Positions 1 through 7,662 of a DNA stretch of 37,995 nucleotides are shown here, piece after piece. Position numbers and translations under genes: made by a program. The notes beneath the pieces are model-generated. The model was not told where the DNA came from, ran no database searches, and saw only the letters and a program-made list of their open reading frames with translations. Position 1 is the first letter of the stretch. Each line of letters opens with the position of its first letter. Source of the DNA: Gammaproteobacteria bacterium (GTDB lineage Bacteria > Pseudomonadota > Gammaproteobacteria > Steroidobacterales > Steroidobacteraceae); the NCBI GenBank assembly GCA_029865465.1, contig JAOUGW010000005.1, forward strand, positions 1-37,995. The letters are read 5' to 3'.

Positions 1-178
1 GGAGAGCCGGCGGGCACTCAGGTTCCAGGTCGATGAGTCGAGCGGACGCACGATCATCACCGTTCTCAACCCGGAAACGGGTGAAATCGTGCGCCAGATC
101 CCGTCGCCTGAAATGCTGGCGCTGGCCCGCGCACTGGACGGGAGCGGCACAGGTGCAATGCTGCAGGAGCGCGCCTGA
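1..178 (+). CDS. flaG: FlaG family protein, C-terminal end (partial)
   Basis: The frame that begins at base 2 is open from the window edge to a TGA at 176-178 and gives the last 58 residues of a protein. It contains the run FQVDESSGRTIITVLNPETG followed by EIVRQIPSPEMLALARAL. The 'V..G.....V.....GEV(I)RQIP.E..L.' pattern is the hallmark of the FlaG domain. FlaG proteins lie next to fliC and fliD in polar flagellar clusters and affect filament length; their exact role is unclear. The position directly upstream of fliD supports the call. The N-terminal half lies outside the window. Confidence 0.85.
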   Translation, partial: ESRRALRFQVDESSGRTIITVLNPETGEIVRQIPSPEMLALARALDGSGTGAMLQERA

Positions 179-181
179 CCG

Positions 182-198
182 AGGCATGGATCTTGCTT
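182..198 (+). promoter_or_regulatory. sigma54 (-24/-12) promoter for fliD
   Basis: The sequence AGGCATGGATCTTGCT matches the RpoN consensus TGGCACGNNNNTTGCW with two mismatches. The invariant GG (183-184) and GC (195-196) have the required 12-base offset. Transcription would begin near 208, leaving a leader of about 55 bases before the FliD ATG at 263. This also argues against a start at 197, which lies inside the -12 element. Confidence 0.6.
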
Positions 199-262
199 GA
201 TCTTCGTACGGCGGCGACTTCCGCCGCGGCAGGACACCCAGCGGCAGGCAGCAGAAGAACCC

Positions 263-1648
263 ATGGCCAGCATCACCACCACCGGCATCGGCTCAGGCCT
301 CGACATCGCGGGACTGGTCCAGAGTCTCGTGCGCGCGGAGGGCCAGGCGCAGGCTGGCCGGCTCGAGCGACGCGAGGCAGGATTCCAGGCGCGCCTGTCG
401 GCTTACGGCAGCTTTCGCAGCGCCGTGGAGGAATTGCGTTCTGCGCTCGAACCGCTCAAGACGCTGACGCGGTTCCAGGGCCGCGTCGTGACTTCCGGCA
501 ACAAGGACATCGTCACCGGGACCGCGGGCACCACGGCAGCCCCGGGCAGCTTTGCCATCGAAGTCGTCCGGCTCGCCGCGGCGCAGAAGCTGCGCTCCGG
601 GGTGTTCGCCGCCGAGACCACGGCGGTCGGCACGGGGACGCTGGTCGTCACCACCGGCGGCAAGTCGATGACACTGACGATCGACTCGACGCAGGGCACG
701 CTGGCTGGAATCCGCGACGCGCTGAACGGCGCGAGTGACAACCCTGGCGTCACGGCCTCCATCGTGACCGGCACGGCTGGCGCACAACTGGTCCTGACTT
801 CGCGCAGCACCGGCGCGGGCAATGCCATCACCGTCACGCAGAGCGGCGGGGACGGTGGCCTTGCGAGCCTGGTGTACGACCCGGCGAACTCGATCCTGAA
901 CCTGACCGAGGTCAGCGCTGCCCAGGACGCTTCGATCCTCGTCGACGGCGTCGAAGTGACGAGCGCCACGAATTCTTTCACGTCGGCCATCAGCGGCGTG
1001 ACGATCGACGCGGCCGGCGTGTCGGCCGTTGGCGAGCCGACCACTCTCACGATCGCGTACGACACGACCGGGGCCCGCAGCAAGATCGACGAGTTCGTCG
1101 GCGCCTACAACTCGCTGGTCGACAACCTGCGGGCTCTCGCGAGCTACGATCCGGAAACGAAAGTGGCCGGGCCGCTGCTGGGCGACGCCACCTATCGGGA
1201 TTTCTCCGAGTCCGTGCGCCGGCTGATGTCGACGGCAAGCAGTGGCCTCGGCGTGTCGTTCGCCACGCTCGCGGAACTCGGCATCAGTCGCAAGCTCGAC
1301 GGCACCCTCGAAGTGAACGATGCAAAGCTCACGGCCGCGCTGACCAGCGACTTCGACGGCGTTGGCCGGTTCTTCTCTGCTGCCGGGGAAGGCGTCGCCA
1401 CGCGCATGGATACGCTGCTGGAGCGTTACGTTACCGCCGGCGGTGCGCTCGATACGCGGATCAAGGGGCTGCAGCAGAGCATCGACGGCATCGGGGACGA
1501 GCGCGAGGCGCTGCAGGCGCGCCTGACCGCCTACGAGGCCCGCCTGCGCACGCAGTTCAACGCCCTCGACAGCCTGGTCGCCAGGTTGCGCAGCACCGGC
1601 GATTACCTCACCCAGCAGCTCGGCAACCTGCCCGGAGCCGCGCGGTGA
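263..1648 (+). CDS. fliD: Flagellar filament cap protein FliD (hook-associated protein 2)
   Basis: The 461-residue protein forms the cap under which flagellin is inserted at the filament tip. The N-terminus MASITTTGIGSGLDIAGLVQ is the conserved FliD_N signature, which is exported and polymerises. The middle is a Thr/Gly/Ala-rich variable region (about 60-270) typical of the surface domains. The C-terminal FliD_C region (about 270-455) ends in a heptad-rich helix (KGLQQSIDGIGDEREALQAR). The ATG at 263 is chosen because it begins the conserved FliD_N sequence and lies downstream of the sigma54 start near 208. A 22-residue upstream extension in frame looks non-coding. It heads a fliD-fliS-fliT-PilZ group; fliS follows after 38 bases. 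Confidence 0.95.
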   Translation: MASITTTGIGSGLDIAGLVQSLVRAEGQAQAGRLERREAGFQARLSAYGSFRSAVEELRSALEPLKTLTRFQGRVVTSGNKDIVTGTAGTTAAPGSFAIEVVRLAAAQKLRSGVFAAETTAVGTGTLVVTTGGKSMTLTIDSTQGTLAGIRDALNGASDNPGVTASIVTGTAGAQLVLTSRSTGAGNAITVTQSGGDGGLASLVYDPANSILNLTEVSAAQDASILVDGVEVTSATNSFTSAISGVTIDAAGVSAVGEPTTLTIAYDTTGARSKIDEFVGAYNSLVDNLRALASYDPETKVAGPLLGDATYRDFSESVRRLMSTASSGLGVSFATLAELGISRKLDGTLEVNDAKLTAALTSDFDGVGRFFSAAGEGVATRMDTLLERYVTAGGALDTRIKGLQQSIDGIGDEREALQARLTAYEARLRTQFNALDSLVARLRSTGDYLTQQLGNLPGAAR

Positions 1649-1686
1649 GCCCAATGACGAAGCGCAGCATCGCGGAGTGAGCGCAG

Positions 1687-2085
1687 ATGTACACGGGGCC
1701 ACAGTCTGGAGTCTCAGCGTATCGCGACGTCCGCGCCGGTGGGGCGCATGGCGCCAGTCCGCACGGGGTCGTGCTCATGATGCTCGACGGCGCACTCATG
1801 CGGGTGGCGACGGCCAGGGGCCACATCGAGCGCGGCGAGGTGTCCGCGAAGGCGGAATCCCTGAGTCGCGCGCTCGCGATCGTCGAGGCGCTGCGGCTGG
1901 CGCTCGACCACGAGCGGGGCGGCGAAATTGCGCACAACCTGGAGAACCTGTACGACTACGTGTCGCTGCGGATCACGCAGGCGAACCTGCGCAGTTCGGT
2001 CCAACCGCTCGAGGAGGCTGCATCGCTGCTGAGTGAAGTGCGCCTCGCCTGGGCCGCGATCGCGCCGGAAGCGGCACGTCCCTGA
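1687..2085 (+). CDS. fliS: Flagellin export chaperone FliS
   Basis: This 132-residue, mostly helical protein binds the C-terminal helix of flagellin in the cytoplasm and prevents early polymerisation. The family signatures are a Tyr-rich start with 'YRDV', then 'SPHGVVLMMLDGALMRVATARG' (the usual 'sP..Li..LYdgal..l..A' helix), and later 'NLENLYDYVSLRITQAN', matching 'L..LY.Y...rL..AN'. Its length is normal for FliS (about 125-140). A GGAG about ten bases upstream serves as ribosome binding site. It lies between fliD and a fliT-like gene, the standard order. Confidence 0.92.
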   Translation: MYTGPQSGVSAYRDVRAGGAHGASPHGVVLMMLDGALMRVATARGHIERGEVSAKAESLSRALAIVEALRLALDHERGGEIAHNLENLYDYVSLRITQANLRSSVQPLEEAASLLSEVRLAWAAIAPEAARP

Positions 2086-2092
2086 TCGCTGC

Positions 2093-2401
2093 ATGCCGGA
2101 CCACGACAAACTGCAGTCGCTGCTCGCGATCACGCGCGTACTCGAGGAGGCGGTGACGAACTGCGAGTTCGAACTGGCGCTGCGCCTGCAGGACGAGTTG
2201 CGCCTGCGTCTCGAAGCGCTGCCGCCTGCGGGCCAGTGCGAGCCGGAGACCGGGCTGGTTCTCGTCGAGCTGCAGGCGGCGAACGCGCGCCTGCTGACGC
2301 ATGCGGAGGAAGCGCGCGGCACGGTGCTGTCTGCCCTGCTGCAACTGGCGCAGCGCCGCCGCGCGATCGAGGGCTACACTGCCATTGCCCCCGGCCGTTG
2401 A
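2093..2401 (+). CDS. fliT: FliT-like flagellar chaperone
   Basis: This small, acidic, helical protein of 102 residues begins MPDHDKLQSLLAITRVLEEA and has a second amphipathic helix around 'CEFELALRLQDELRLRLEAL'. FliT binds FliD, and in enterics also the master regulator FlhDC. Sequence similarity in this family is low, so the call rests mainly on size, helical pattern and position directly after fliS (7-base gap). The ATG at 2093 is preferred over an in-frame ATG at 2033 that would lie within fliS. In Pseudomonas the corresponding gene is sometimes called fleP or fliS'. The generic description is more certain than the gene name. Confidence 0.6.
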   Translation: MPDHDKLQSLLAITRVLEEAVTNCEFELALRLQDELRLRLEALPPAGQCEPETGLVLVELQAANARLLTHAEEARGTVLSALLQLAQRRRAIEGYTAIAPGR

Positions 2402-2440
2402 ATCGCCATCCGGCGATGCCCGGCGGGTGAGTGCCAAGCC

Positions 2441-3016
2441 ATGAACGCTCCGCCGTCCCACCCGGGTTCGCAGACGACGCAACTCGTGCGGGCCGATCGG
2501 CTGCCGCTCGTCGTCGCCGCGATCGAGCCACCCTCGCTCGAGTTGCTGCACCGCTGGAACAGCGACAACCTGGACCTGCTGCACGCGCTGGCCGCGTTCG
2601 AGGATGCGCCGCGCGAGGGCAGGGACGACCACGGGCCGCTAGGCGCTGAAATCGGCAAGCTCGACGCGAAACTGCGCCTGATCCTGCGCCTGCTGGGCCG
2701 CCTGACCGCGGCAGGCGCGCCCCTGCCCGCGGAATGCGAGCTGCGCTTCGGTGCGGGCCAGCTCGAATGGGTCGGGCAAGCCGCCGGGCCGGCTGGCGCG
2801 CACGCCGTCGCACAGCTCTACCTCTCGCCGCTGATCAGCGAGCCGCTGCGGTTGCCCGGCCTGCTGGTCATGGCGCCGACGGGTGCCGCAGGTCAGGAAT
2901 GGCAGCACCTGCGCTACGAGGGACTCTCCCCGCTGACGGTCGACGCGATCGAAAAGCACATCTTCCTGTATCACCGCCGTGCCGTGGCGAGGGCCCGCCA
3001 GCAACAGGCCCCTTGA
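2441..3016 (+). CDS. Atypical PilZ-domain protein of the flagellar cluster
   Basis: The 191-residue cytoplasmic protein has a helical N-terminal half ('EIGKLDAKLRLILRLLGRL', about 70-88) followed by a beta-rich PilZ-like segment ('PAECELRFGAGQLEWVG' to 'PLRLPGLLVMAP') and a C-terminal helix ending 'IEKHIFLYHRRAVARARQQQ'. The layout recalls the tetrameric PilZ proteins of xanthomonads, as I remember them. The canonical c-di-GMP motifs RxxxR and (D/N)xSxxG are not visible: the second is replaced by 'RFGAGQLEW'. It therefore probably signals by protein contact rather than by binding c-di-GMP. The position just before fleQ suggests a flagellar regulatory role. PilZ family is likely; function is inferred. 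Confidence 0.65.
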   Translation: MNAPPSHPGSQTTQLVRADRLPLVVAAIEPPSLELLHRWNSDNLDLLHALAAFEDAPREGRDDHGPLGAEIGKLDAKLRLILRLLGRLTAAGAPLPAECELRFGAGQLEWVGQAAGPAGAHAVAQLYLSPLISEPLRLPGLLVMAPTGAAGQEWQHLRYEGLSPLTVDAIEKHIFLYHRRAVARARQQQAP

Positions 3017-3221
3017 ATTCCCCGGGCACTACCTGTAGTAGAAATATTTCTCAAACAATCTATAGATTGTGTTTCGTAATCGCATTAAGTTAAGTAAGCT
3101 CCATTTTTGGATCGCCGAGTGGTCCAATCGGACCAAGAGGTGACGGGGTGGTCGAAGGCGAACGAGCTTCGCTTTCGGGTGGGCGGGCCAAGAAGCAAGA
3201 ACAAAGCCGGGGGGCTTTTGG
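3017..3221 (+). promoter_or_regulatory. fleQ promoter region and structured leader
   Basis: This is a 205-base gap with an AT-rich core. It holds two adjacent perfect palindromes: AGAAATATTTCT (3040-3051) and ACAATCTATAGATTGT (3055-3070). A weak sigma70-like pair is TTGTGT (3067-3072) and TTAAGT (3090-3095), spaced 17. Downstream, three stem-loops can form: TGGTCC/GGACCA (3120-3135), a 10-bp stem with one G-U pair (3153-3177), and AAAGCC/GGCTTT (3203-3218), whose GGGG loop and right arm include the likely Shine-Dalgarno. The start codon overlaps a GGATG that resembles a CsrA/RsmA site. No sigma54 box is present, as expected for a master regulator. Function is inferred. Confidence 0.5.
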
Positions 3222-4625
3222 ATGACAAAACCCAAGGTACTCATCGTCGAGGGCAACGTGGAACGCCTGCACCACTGGAGTGCCGTGCTCGAGTTCCTCG
3301 GCTACGAGCCGGTGGTGCTGCCGCCGGACGCGGGGGTCGGATGGACGGCGCCGGCACAGCACGGGTGGGTCGCGGCGCTCGTGGGCTGCGTCCGCGACGG
3401 CGACCCCCTCGCTGACTCCCTGCGCAGCCTGCGCCAACAGTGCGGCGACCTGCCGTTGGCGATCCTGGGCGAATCCGGCGCCCTCAACAAGCCGGTGGCC
3501 GAGGCGCTGCAGGCCGGCCATACGCACTGGCTGATCGAATACCCCCTCAGTTACAAACGCCTCGCCGAGGTGCTGCGCCGCGCTCAGTTGCACGTGGCCC
3601 AGGCGCGCATCGCGCTGTCCCCCGGGCTTTCCTATGGTCCCGGAGGACGCTCGCCCGCCATCGCCCGCGTGCGTCGCATGATCGATCGGGTGGCCCCGTT
3701 CGACACCACTGTCCTGGTACTGGGCGAATCGGGCACCGGCAAGGAGCGCGTTGCACGCCACGTGCACGAGCTTTCGGCGCGCGCTGACAAGCCGTTCGTC
3801 CCGGTCAACTGCGGGGCAATCCCGGTGGATCTGCTCGAGAGCGAACTGTTCGGCCACGACAAGGGCGCCTTCACCGGCGCGGTCACCGCGCGCATCGGCC
3901 GCTTCGAGCACGCCGAGGGCGGCACCCTGTTCCTCGACGAGATCGGGGACATGAGCCTGACGATGCAGGTGAAATTGCTGCGGGTGCTGCAGGAACGGAC
4001 TTATGAGCGCGTCGGCAGCAATGCGACGCGCGAATGCAACGTGCGCATCGTCGCCGCTACGCACCGCAATCTCGAGCAAATGATCGAGCAGGGACTCTTT
4101 CGCGAAGATCTCTTCTATCGCCTCAACGTCTTCCCGATCGAAGTGCCCCCGCTGCGCGAACGCGCGGAGGACATCCCCGAACTCGTGGGCGCGCTGGCCC
4201 GGGACGTGGCGCGCACGCATGGCGCCCAGGTGAACCTGTCGTCCGCGACGGTGGCTGCGCTTGCGGCACTCCCCTGGCCCGGCAACGTCAGGGAACTCGC
4301 GAACCTGATCGAGCGGCTCGCGATTCTCTGCCAGGACCGGACTGTCGAGTGCGAAGATCTTCCCGCCCGGTACTCGGCGGTCCCTGCGGTCCGCAATCAG
4401 CATGTCGAGTTCCCGCCTGAAGGGATCGATCTCAAGGACCATCTCGCCGGCATCGAGGTCAGGATGATCCGCAGCGCGATGGACGAGACGAACGGCACGA
4501 TTGCCAAGGCCGCCCGCCTGTTGCGGCTCCAGCGCACCACGCTCGTCGAGAAGCTTCGCAAGTACCACATTGCCAGCGACATGGTTGCATGCGACGTCGC
4601 CGGACGGACCGCGTCGGAAATTTGA
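3222..4625 (+). CDS. fleQ: Flagellar master regulator FleQ (sigma54 enhancer-binding protein)
   Basis: The 467-residue protein is an AAA+ activator of sigma54 RNA polymerase that switches on the flagellar cascade. Domains in order are an N-terminal FleQ receiver-like domain (1-125) without the acidic phosphorylation pocket, a central AAA+ domain (140-370), and a Fis-type helix-turn-helix ('[20 protein letters not shown]', about 430-455). Visible motifs are Walker A GESGTGKE (168-175), GAFTGA (215-220, sigma54 contact) and Walker [11 protein letters not shown] (233-242). The LFRS motif that helps bind c-di-GMP in Pseudomonas aeruginosa FleQ (from memory) corresponds here to LSYG near 136-139. 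It is transcribed alone from an AT-rich spacer; fleS follows with its own sigma54 promoter. Confidence 0.93.
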   Translation: MTKPKVLIVEGNVERLHHWSAVLEFLGYEPVVLPPDAGVGWTAPAQHGWVAALVGCVRDGDPLADSLRSLRQQCGDLPLAILGESGALNKPVAEALQAGHTHWLIEYPLSYKRLAEVLRRAQLHVAQARIALSPGLSYGPGGRSPAIARVRRMIDRVAPFDTTVLVLGESGTGKERVARHVHELSARADKPFVPVNCGAIPVDLLESELFGHDKGAFTGAVTARIGRFEHAEGGTLFLDEIGDMSLTMQVKLLRVLQERTYERVGSNATRECNVRIVAATHRNLEQMIEQGLFREDLFYRLNVFPIEVPPLRERAEDIPELVGALARDVARTHGAQVNLSSATVAALAALPWPGNVRELANLIERLAILCQDRTVECEDLPARYSAVPAVRNQHVEFPPEGIDLKDHLAGIEVRMIRSAMDETNGTIAKAARLLRLQRTTLVEKLRKYHIASDMVACDVAGRTASEI

Positions 4626-4711
4626 CGGATCCTTGGTCCCCTTGCGCAACGCTGCGCACGAATTCCGTGGCAGCAGCCGCGTGGGCCGGCGTAATCCGGC
4701 GGCTTCCAGGT

Positions 4712-4729
4712 GCGGCACGCTATTTGCTT
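4712..4729 (+). promoter_or_regulatory. sigma54 (-24/-12) promoter for fleSR
   Basis: The sequence CGGCACGCTATTTGCTT matches TGGCACGNNNNTTGCW with one mismatch at the first T. GG (4714-4715) and GC (4726-4727) are correctly spaced. It lies in the fleQ-fleS gap, which fits the known class II arrangement in which FleQ activates fleSR. The predicted start near 4739 leaves only a few bases before the ATG at 4743. Confidence 0.8.
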
Positions 4730-4742
4730 GGTCATTGCTCGC

Positions 4743-5948
4743 ATGCATTCGGCAACGCGCAAGCCCGGGCTCGAATCGCACCAGACGCTGGTGCTCGAAG
4801 AGGCGTTCTCGAGTTTCACCCGGGCGTCGCAGTCGCTCGAGCAGACCTACCGCTCGCTCGAGGACCGCATCGCGCGCCTGACGGCGGAGCTTGCCGCGGC
4901 CAACGACCAGCGGGCGCAACAGGCGGCTGAGAACGCGCGGCTCTGCGAACGGCTGACGCTGCTGCTCGAAGCGCTGCCCGGGGGCGTGCTGGTCATCGAT
5001 GCAGGCGGGACGATCGTCCAGGCGAATGGGATCGCCGTGGCGCTGGTCGGCGAAGCAGTCGTGGGACTGTCCTGGGACGTCGTGGCGACGCGCGCATTCG
5101 CCCACCAGGACGGCGTCGACATCGTGCTGCGCGATGGCCGGCGACTGACCCAGTCGCAGCGTGACCTGCCCGATCGCTCCGGCCGCATCGTGCTGCTCAC
5201 CGACGATACCGAGGCCCGCGCGATACGCGAACTGCTCGATCGCCACCGCCGCCTGTCGGCGATGGGCGAAATGGCCGCGAAGCTCGCGCACCAGATCCGC
5301 ACCCCGCTGTCCGCAGCGTTGCTCTACGCATCGCAACTGGCGGCCCCAGCCATCTCTGCCGCCGAACGGCAGCGGTTCGCGGAACGCGCGGTCGCCCGCC
5401 TCAAGGACCTCGATCGCACGGTCCAGGAAATGCTGACCTTCGCCCGCGGCGGGCCGCAGCCCGCGGAGCACGTGCGGGTCGGCTCCGTGCTGGCGGAAGT
5501 GCTGCAGGTTCTCGAGCCCGAGCTCGGCGCCGGAGGCATGGTCCTGCAGGTGGTCTGCGATGCGGATGCCGCCGAACTCACCGGCAGCCGGACGGCGCTG
5601 GCGGGCGCACTCGCGAATCTCGTGACCAACGCCAGGCAGGCGATGAACGGTCAGGGCGTGGTGTTGCTCGAGGCCCATCCGGACGGCGACGGATGGGTTG
5701 ACATCCGCGTGAGCGACAGCGGCCCAGGCATTTCCCCGCAGCATCGCGAGCGGCTGTTCGAGCCTTTCTTCACGACGCGGCGGGGAGGCACCGGCCTCGG
5801 CCTGGCCATCGTGAAGTCCGTCGTCGATGCGCACCACGGCACGATCGCTGCAGTGGATTCGCCGCTCGGCGGGGCCTGTTTTTCGATCCGGTTGCCGCTG
5901 TCGGTCCGCGGCACAACCGGGCAACCGTCAGGGAGGGTCGATGCCTGA
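4743..5948 (+). CDS. fleS: Sensor histidine kinase FleS
   Basis: This soluble histidine kinase of 401 residues has no membrane segment. An N-terminal coiled coil (about 35-75) is followed by a PAS-like domain (about 75-155), HisKA with the H-box 'MGEMAAKLAHQIRTPLSA' (phospho-His H183), and HATPase_c with the N-box 'NLVTNARQAM' (292-301), G1 'DSGPGI' and G2 'GGTGLGLAIV'. FleS phosphorylates FleR to turn on hook-basal-body operons. The ATG at 4743 is chosen because an upstream in-frame GTG (4710) lies inside the sigma54 promoter. With a start predicted near 4739 the leader is almost absent and no Shine-Dalgarno is seen, which is odd. It overlaps fleR by 8 bases. Confidence 0.9.
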   Translation: MHSATRKPGLESHQTLVLEEAFSSFTRASQSLEQTYRSLEDRIARLTAELAAANDQRAQQAAENARLCERLTLLLEALPGGVLVIDAGGTIVQANGIAVALVGEAVVGLSWDVVATRAFAHQDGVDIVLRDGRRLTQSQRDLPDRSGRIVLLTDDTEARAIRELLDRHRRLSAMGEMAAKLAHQIRTPLSAALLYASQLAAPAISAAERQRFAERAVARLKDLDRTVQEMLTFARGGPQPAEHVRVGSVLAEVLQVLEPELGAGGMVLQVVCDADAAELTGSRTALAGALANLVTNARQAMNGQGVVLLEAHPDGDGWVDIRVSDSGPGISPQHRERLFEPFFTTRRGGTGLGLAIVKSVVDAHHGTIAAVDSPLGGACFSIRLPLSVRGTTGQPSGRVDA

Positions 5949-7275
5949 GCATGCGGTGCTGGTGGTCGAGGACGACTGTGCGTTGCGCGAGGCGCTGTGC
6001 GACACGCTCATGGTCGCGGGCTACGACGTCCGGCCCGCCGCGGACGGAGCGACGGCCCTCGACGTTCTCGAGCGCGAGGCCGTCGACCTCGTGGTCAGCG
6101 ACGTGCAGATGCAGCCGATGGACGGCCACGCGCTGCTCGGCCTGATCCGCGCTCGCCAGCCGAACCTGCCGGTGATCCTGATGACCGCCTACGGCAGCAT
6201 CCGGCAGGCGGTCGACGTGATGCGCGCTGGCGCCACCGAGTACCTGGTCAAGCCGTTCGAAGCGCACGCCCTGGTCGAGCTGATCGAGCGTTACTCGCAT
6301 TGCAGCAGTGCCGGGGACTCGCTGATCGCCGTCGACCCGCGCAGCCGCGAGCTGAAGCAGCTCGCGCAGCGCCTGGCGCAGACCGAGACCAGCGTGCTGC
6401 TGACAGGGGAGAGCGGAACCGGCAAGGAAGTGTATGCGCGCTTCCTGCACCAGCAGTCGCGCCGCGCCTCCGGCCCCTTCGTGCCGATCAACTGCGCCGC
6501 GATCCCGGAGACGATGCTCGAGGCGCTGCTGTTCGGGTTCGAGAAGGGCGCCTTCACTGGCGCCCAGGTCGCGCATGCGGGCAAGTTCGAGCAGGCGCAG
6601 GGCGGGACCCTGCTGCTCGATGAAATCTCGGAGATGCCGCAGAGCCTGCAGTCGAAGCTGCTGCGGGTGCTGCAGGAGCGCGAAGTCGAGCGGCTGGGTT
6701 CCACGCGCACGATCGCGCTGGACGTCCGGGTGATCGCCGCGACCAATCGCACGCTCAGGACGCTGGTGAGCGAAGGGCGGTTTCGCGAGGATCTGTATTA
6801 CCGGCTGAGCGTCTTCCCGCTGGAGATTCCGCCGCTGCGCGACCGGACCGGCGACATCTGGCCGTTGTTCGAGCACTCGTTGCGCCGGCACTGCGCCGGC
6901 ACCAGGGCGTTGCCTGCCGTCACCGATGCCGCACGGCTTGCGCTGTGCGCGCATCACTGGCCCGGCAACGTGCGCGAGCTGGACAACCTTGCGCAGCGAG
7001 CCCTCGTGCTGCTGCAGGGGGACGTGATCGGGCCCGGGCAGCTGCACTTCGGAACCGGCGGCAACGCGACGCTGGCCACTGCACCGGCGGCTGCCGACGA
7101 GTCGCGCCTCGGCGACGCGCTGCGCTCGCGGGAGTCGCGCCTGATCCTGCAGGCGCTGGCGAAGGGTCGCGGCAGCCGCAAGAGCGCCGCGGAACTGCTC
7201 GGAATCAGCCCGCGCACGTTGCGCTACAAGCTGTCCCAGATGCGCGCCGCTGGCATCGCCATCCCCGAGGACTGA
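5941..7275 (+). CDS. fleR: Sigma54-dependent response regulator FleR
   Basis: This 444-residue NtrC-type regulator activates class III flagellar operons after phosphorylation by FleS. The receiver (1-120) has the acidic pair D11-D12, phospho-acceptor D54 ('LVVSDVQMQPMDG'), T82 and K104 ('YLVKPF'). The AAA+ domain (130-365) has Walker A GESGTGKE (156-163), GAFTGA (203-208) and Walker B GGTLLLDEIS (221-230). A Fis-type helix-turn-helix ('RKSAAELLGISPRTLRYKLS') closes the protein. All key residues are present, so it should be fully functional. The ATG lies within the last codons of fleS, so the pair is translationally coupled. fliE follows after 32 bases with no sigma54 box in the gap. Confidence 0.95.
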   Translation: MPEHAVLVVEDDCALREALCDTLMVAGYDVRPAADGATALDVLEREAVDLVVSDVQMQPMDGHALLGLIRARQPNLPVILMTAYGSIRQAVDVMRAGATEYLVKPFEAHALVELIERYSHCSSAGDSLIAVDPRSRELKQLAQRLAQTETSVLLTGESGTGKEVYARFLHQQSRRASGPFVPINCAAIPETMLEALLFGFEKGAFTGAQVAHAGKFEQAQGGTLLLDEISEMPQSLQSKLLRVLQEREVERLGSTRTIALDVRVIAATNRTLRTLVSEGRFREDLYYRLSVFPLEIPPLRDRTGDIWPLFEHSLRRHCAGTRALPAVTDAARLALCAHHWPGNVRELDNLAQRALVLLQGDVIGPGQLHFGTGGNATLATAPAAADESRLGDALRSRESRLILQALAKGRGSRKSAAELLGISPRTLRYKLSQMRAAGIAIPED

Positions 7276-7307
7276 CCCATGTCGAGCCAGCCGGAGCCGC
7301 GAATCCA

Positions 7308-7628
7308 ATGAGTGAAATGGCCATTCAGCAGATTCTCACGCAGATGCGCACGCTCGCTGCGGAACTCGACGCGCCGGTGCGCGCGGCGGGCGGCGAGCCG
7401 GCGCCGTCCGGCTTCGGCACGTTGCTCGAGCACGCCATCGAGTCGGTCAACTCGCAGCAGCTCGAGGCGCGCCAGCTCGCGGCCAAGCTGGAGACCGGCG
7501 CGCCAGGCGTGGACATCGCGCAGGTGATGATCGAGGTGCAGAAGGCCAGCCTGGCCTTCAAGGCGATGACCGAGGTGCGCAATCGGCTGGTCAACGCCTA
7601 CCAGGACATCATGAACATGCCCGTCTGA
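7308..7628 (+). CDS. fliE: Flagellar basal-body protein FliE
   Basis: The 106-residue protein joins the MS ring to the proximal rod and is among the first exported rod components. The C-terminal half carries the family pattern: 'FGTLLEHAIESVNSQQLEA', 'VDIAQVMIEVQKASLAFKAM' and 'VRNRLVNAYQDIMNMPV'. This corresponds to the usual 'dl..Vm.a..kA.lslq....vrnklv.AYqeImrMpv' ending. The start at 7308 is preceded by GGAG with slightly long spacing (12 bases). It begins the fliEFGHIJ group; fliF follows after 34 bases with a strong GAGGAG site. Confidence 0.94.
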   Translation: MSEMAIQQILTQMRTLAAELDAPVRAAGGEPAPSGFGTLLEHAIESVNSQQLEARQLAAKLETGAPGVDIAQVMIEVQKASLAFKAMTEVRNRLVNAYQDIMNMPV

Positions 7629-7662
7629 GGCCTGACCATCCAACGAGGAGCGGGACGCACAA

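Noticed and set aside
197-262. Upstream in-frame start for fliD
   Set aside because: It falls inside the sigma54 -12 element, and the added residues do not resemble FliD.
3110-3220. A tRNA-like stretch ('GCCGAGTGGTCC') in the fleQ leader, and a resemblance of CAAAGCC to part of the GEMM c-di-GMP riboswitch
   Set aside because: No acceptor stem, anticodon arm or TTCGANTC loop follows, and the conserved GEMM core and tetraloop receptor are not present.
3107-3415. A 102-codon open frame starting in the fleQ leader
   Set aside because: It runs out of frame into fleQ and has a low-complexity basic sequence with no family features.
4643-4658. TGCGCA-ACGC-TGCGCA repeat after fleQ as a terminator
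   Set aside because: The arms are short and self-palindromic, and no T-rich tract follows.
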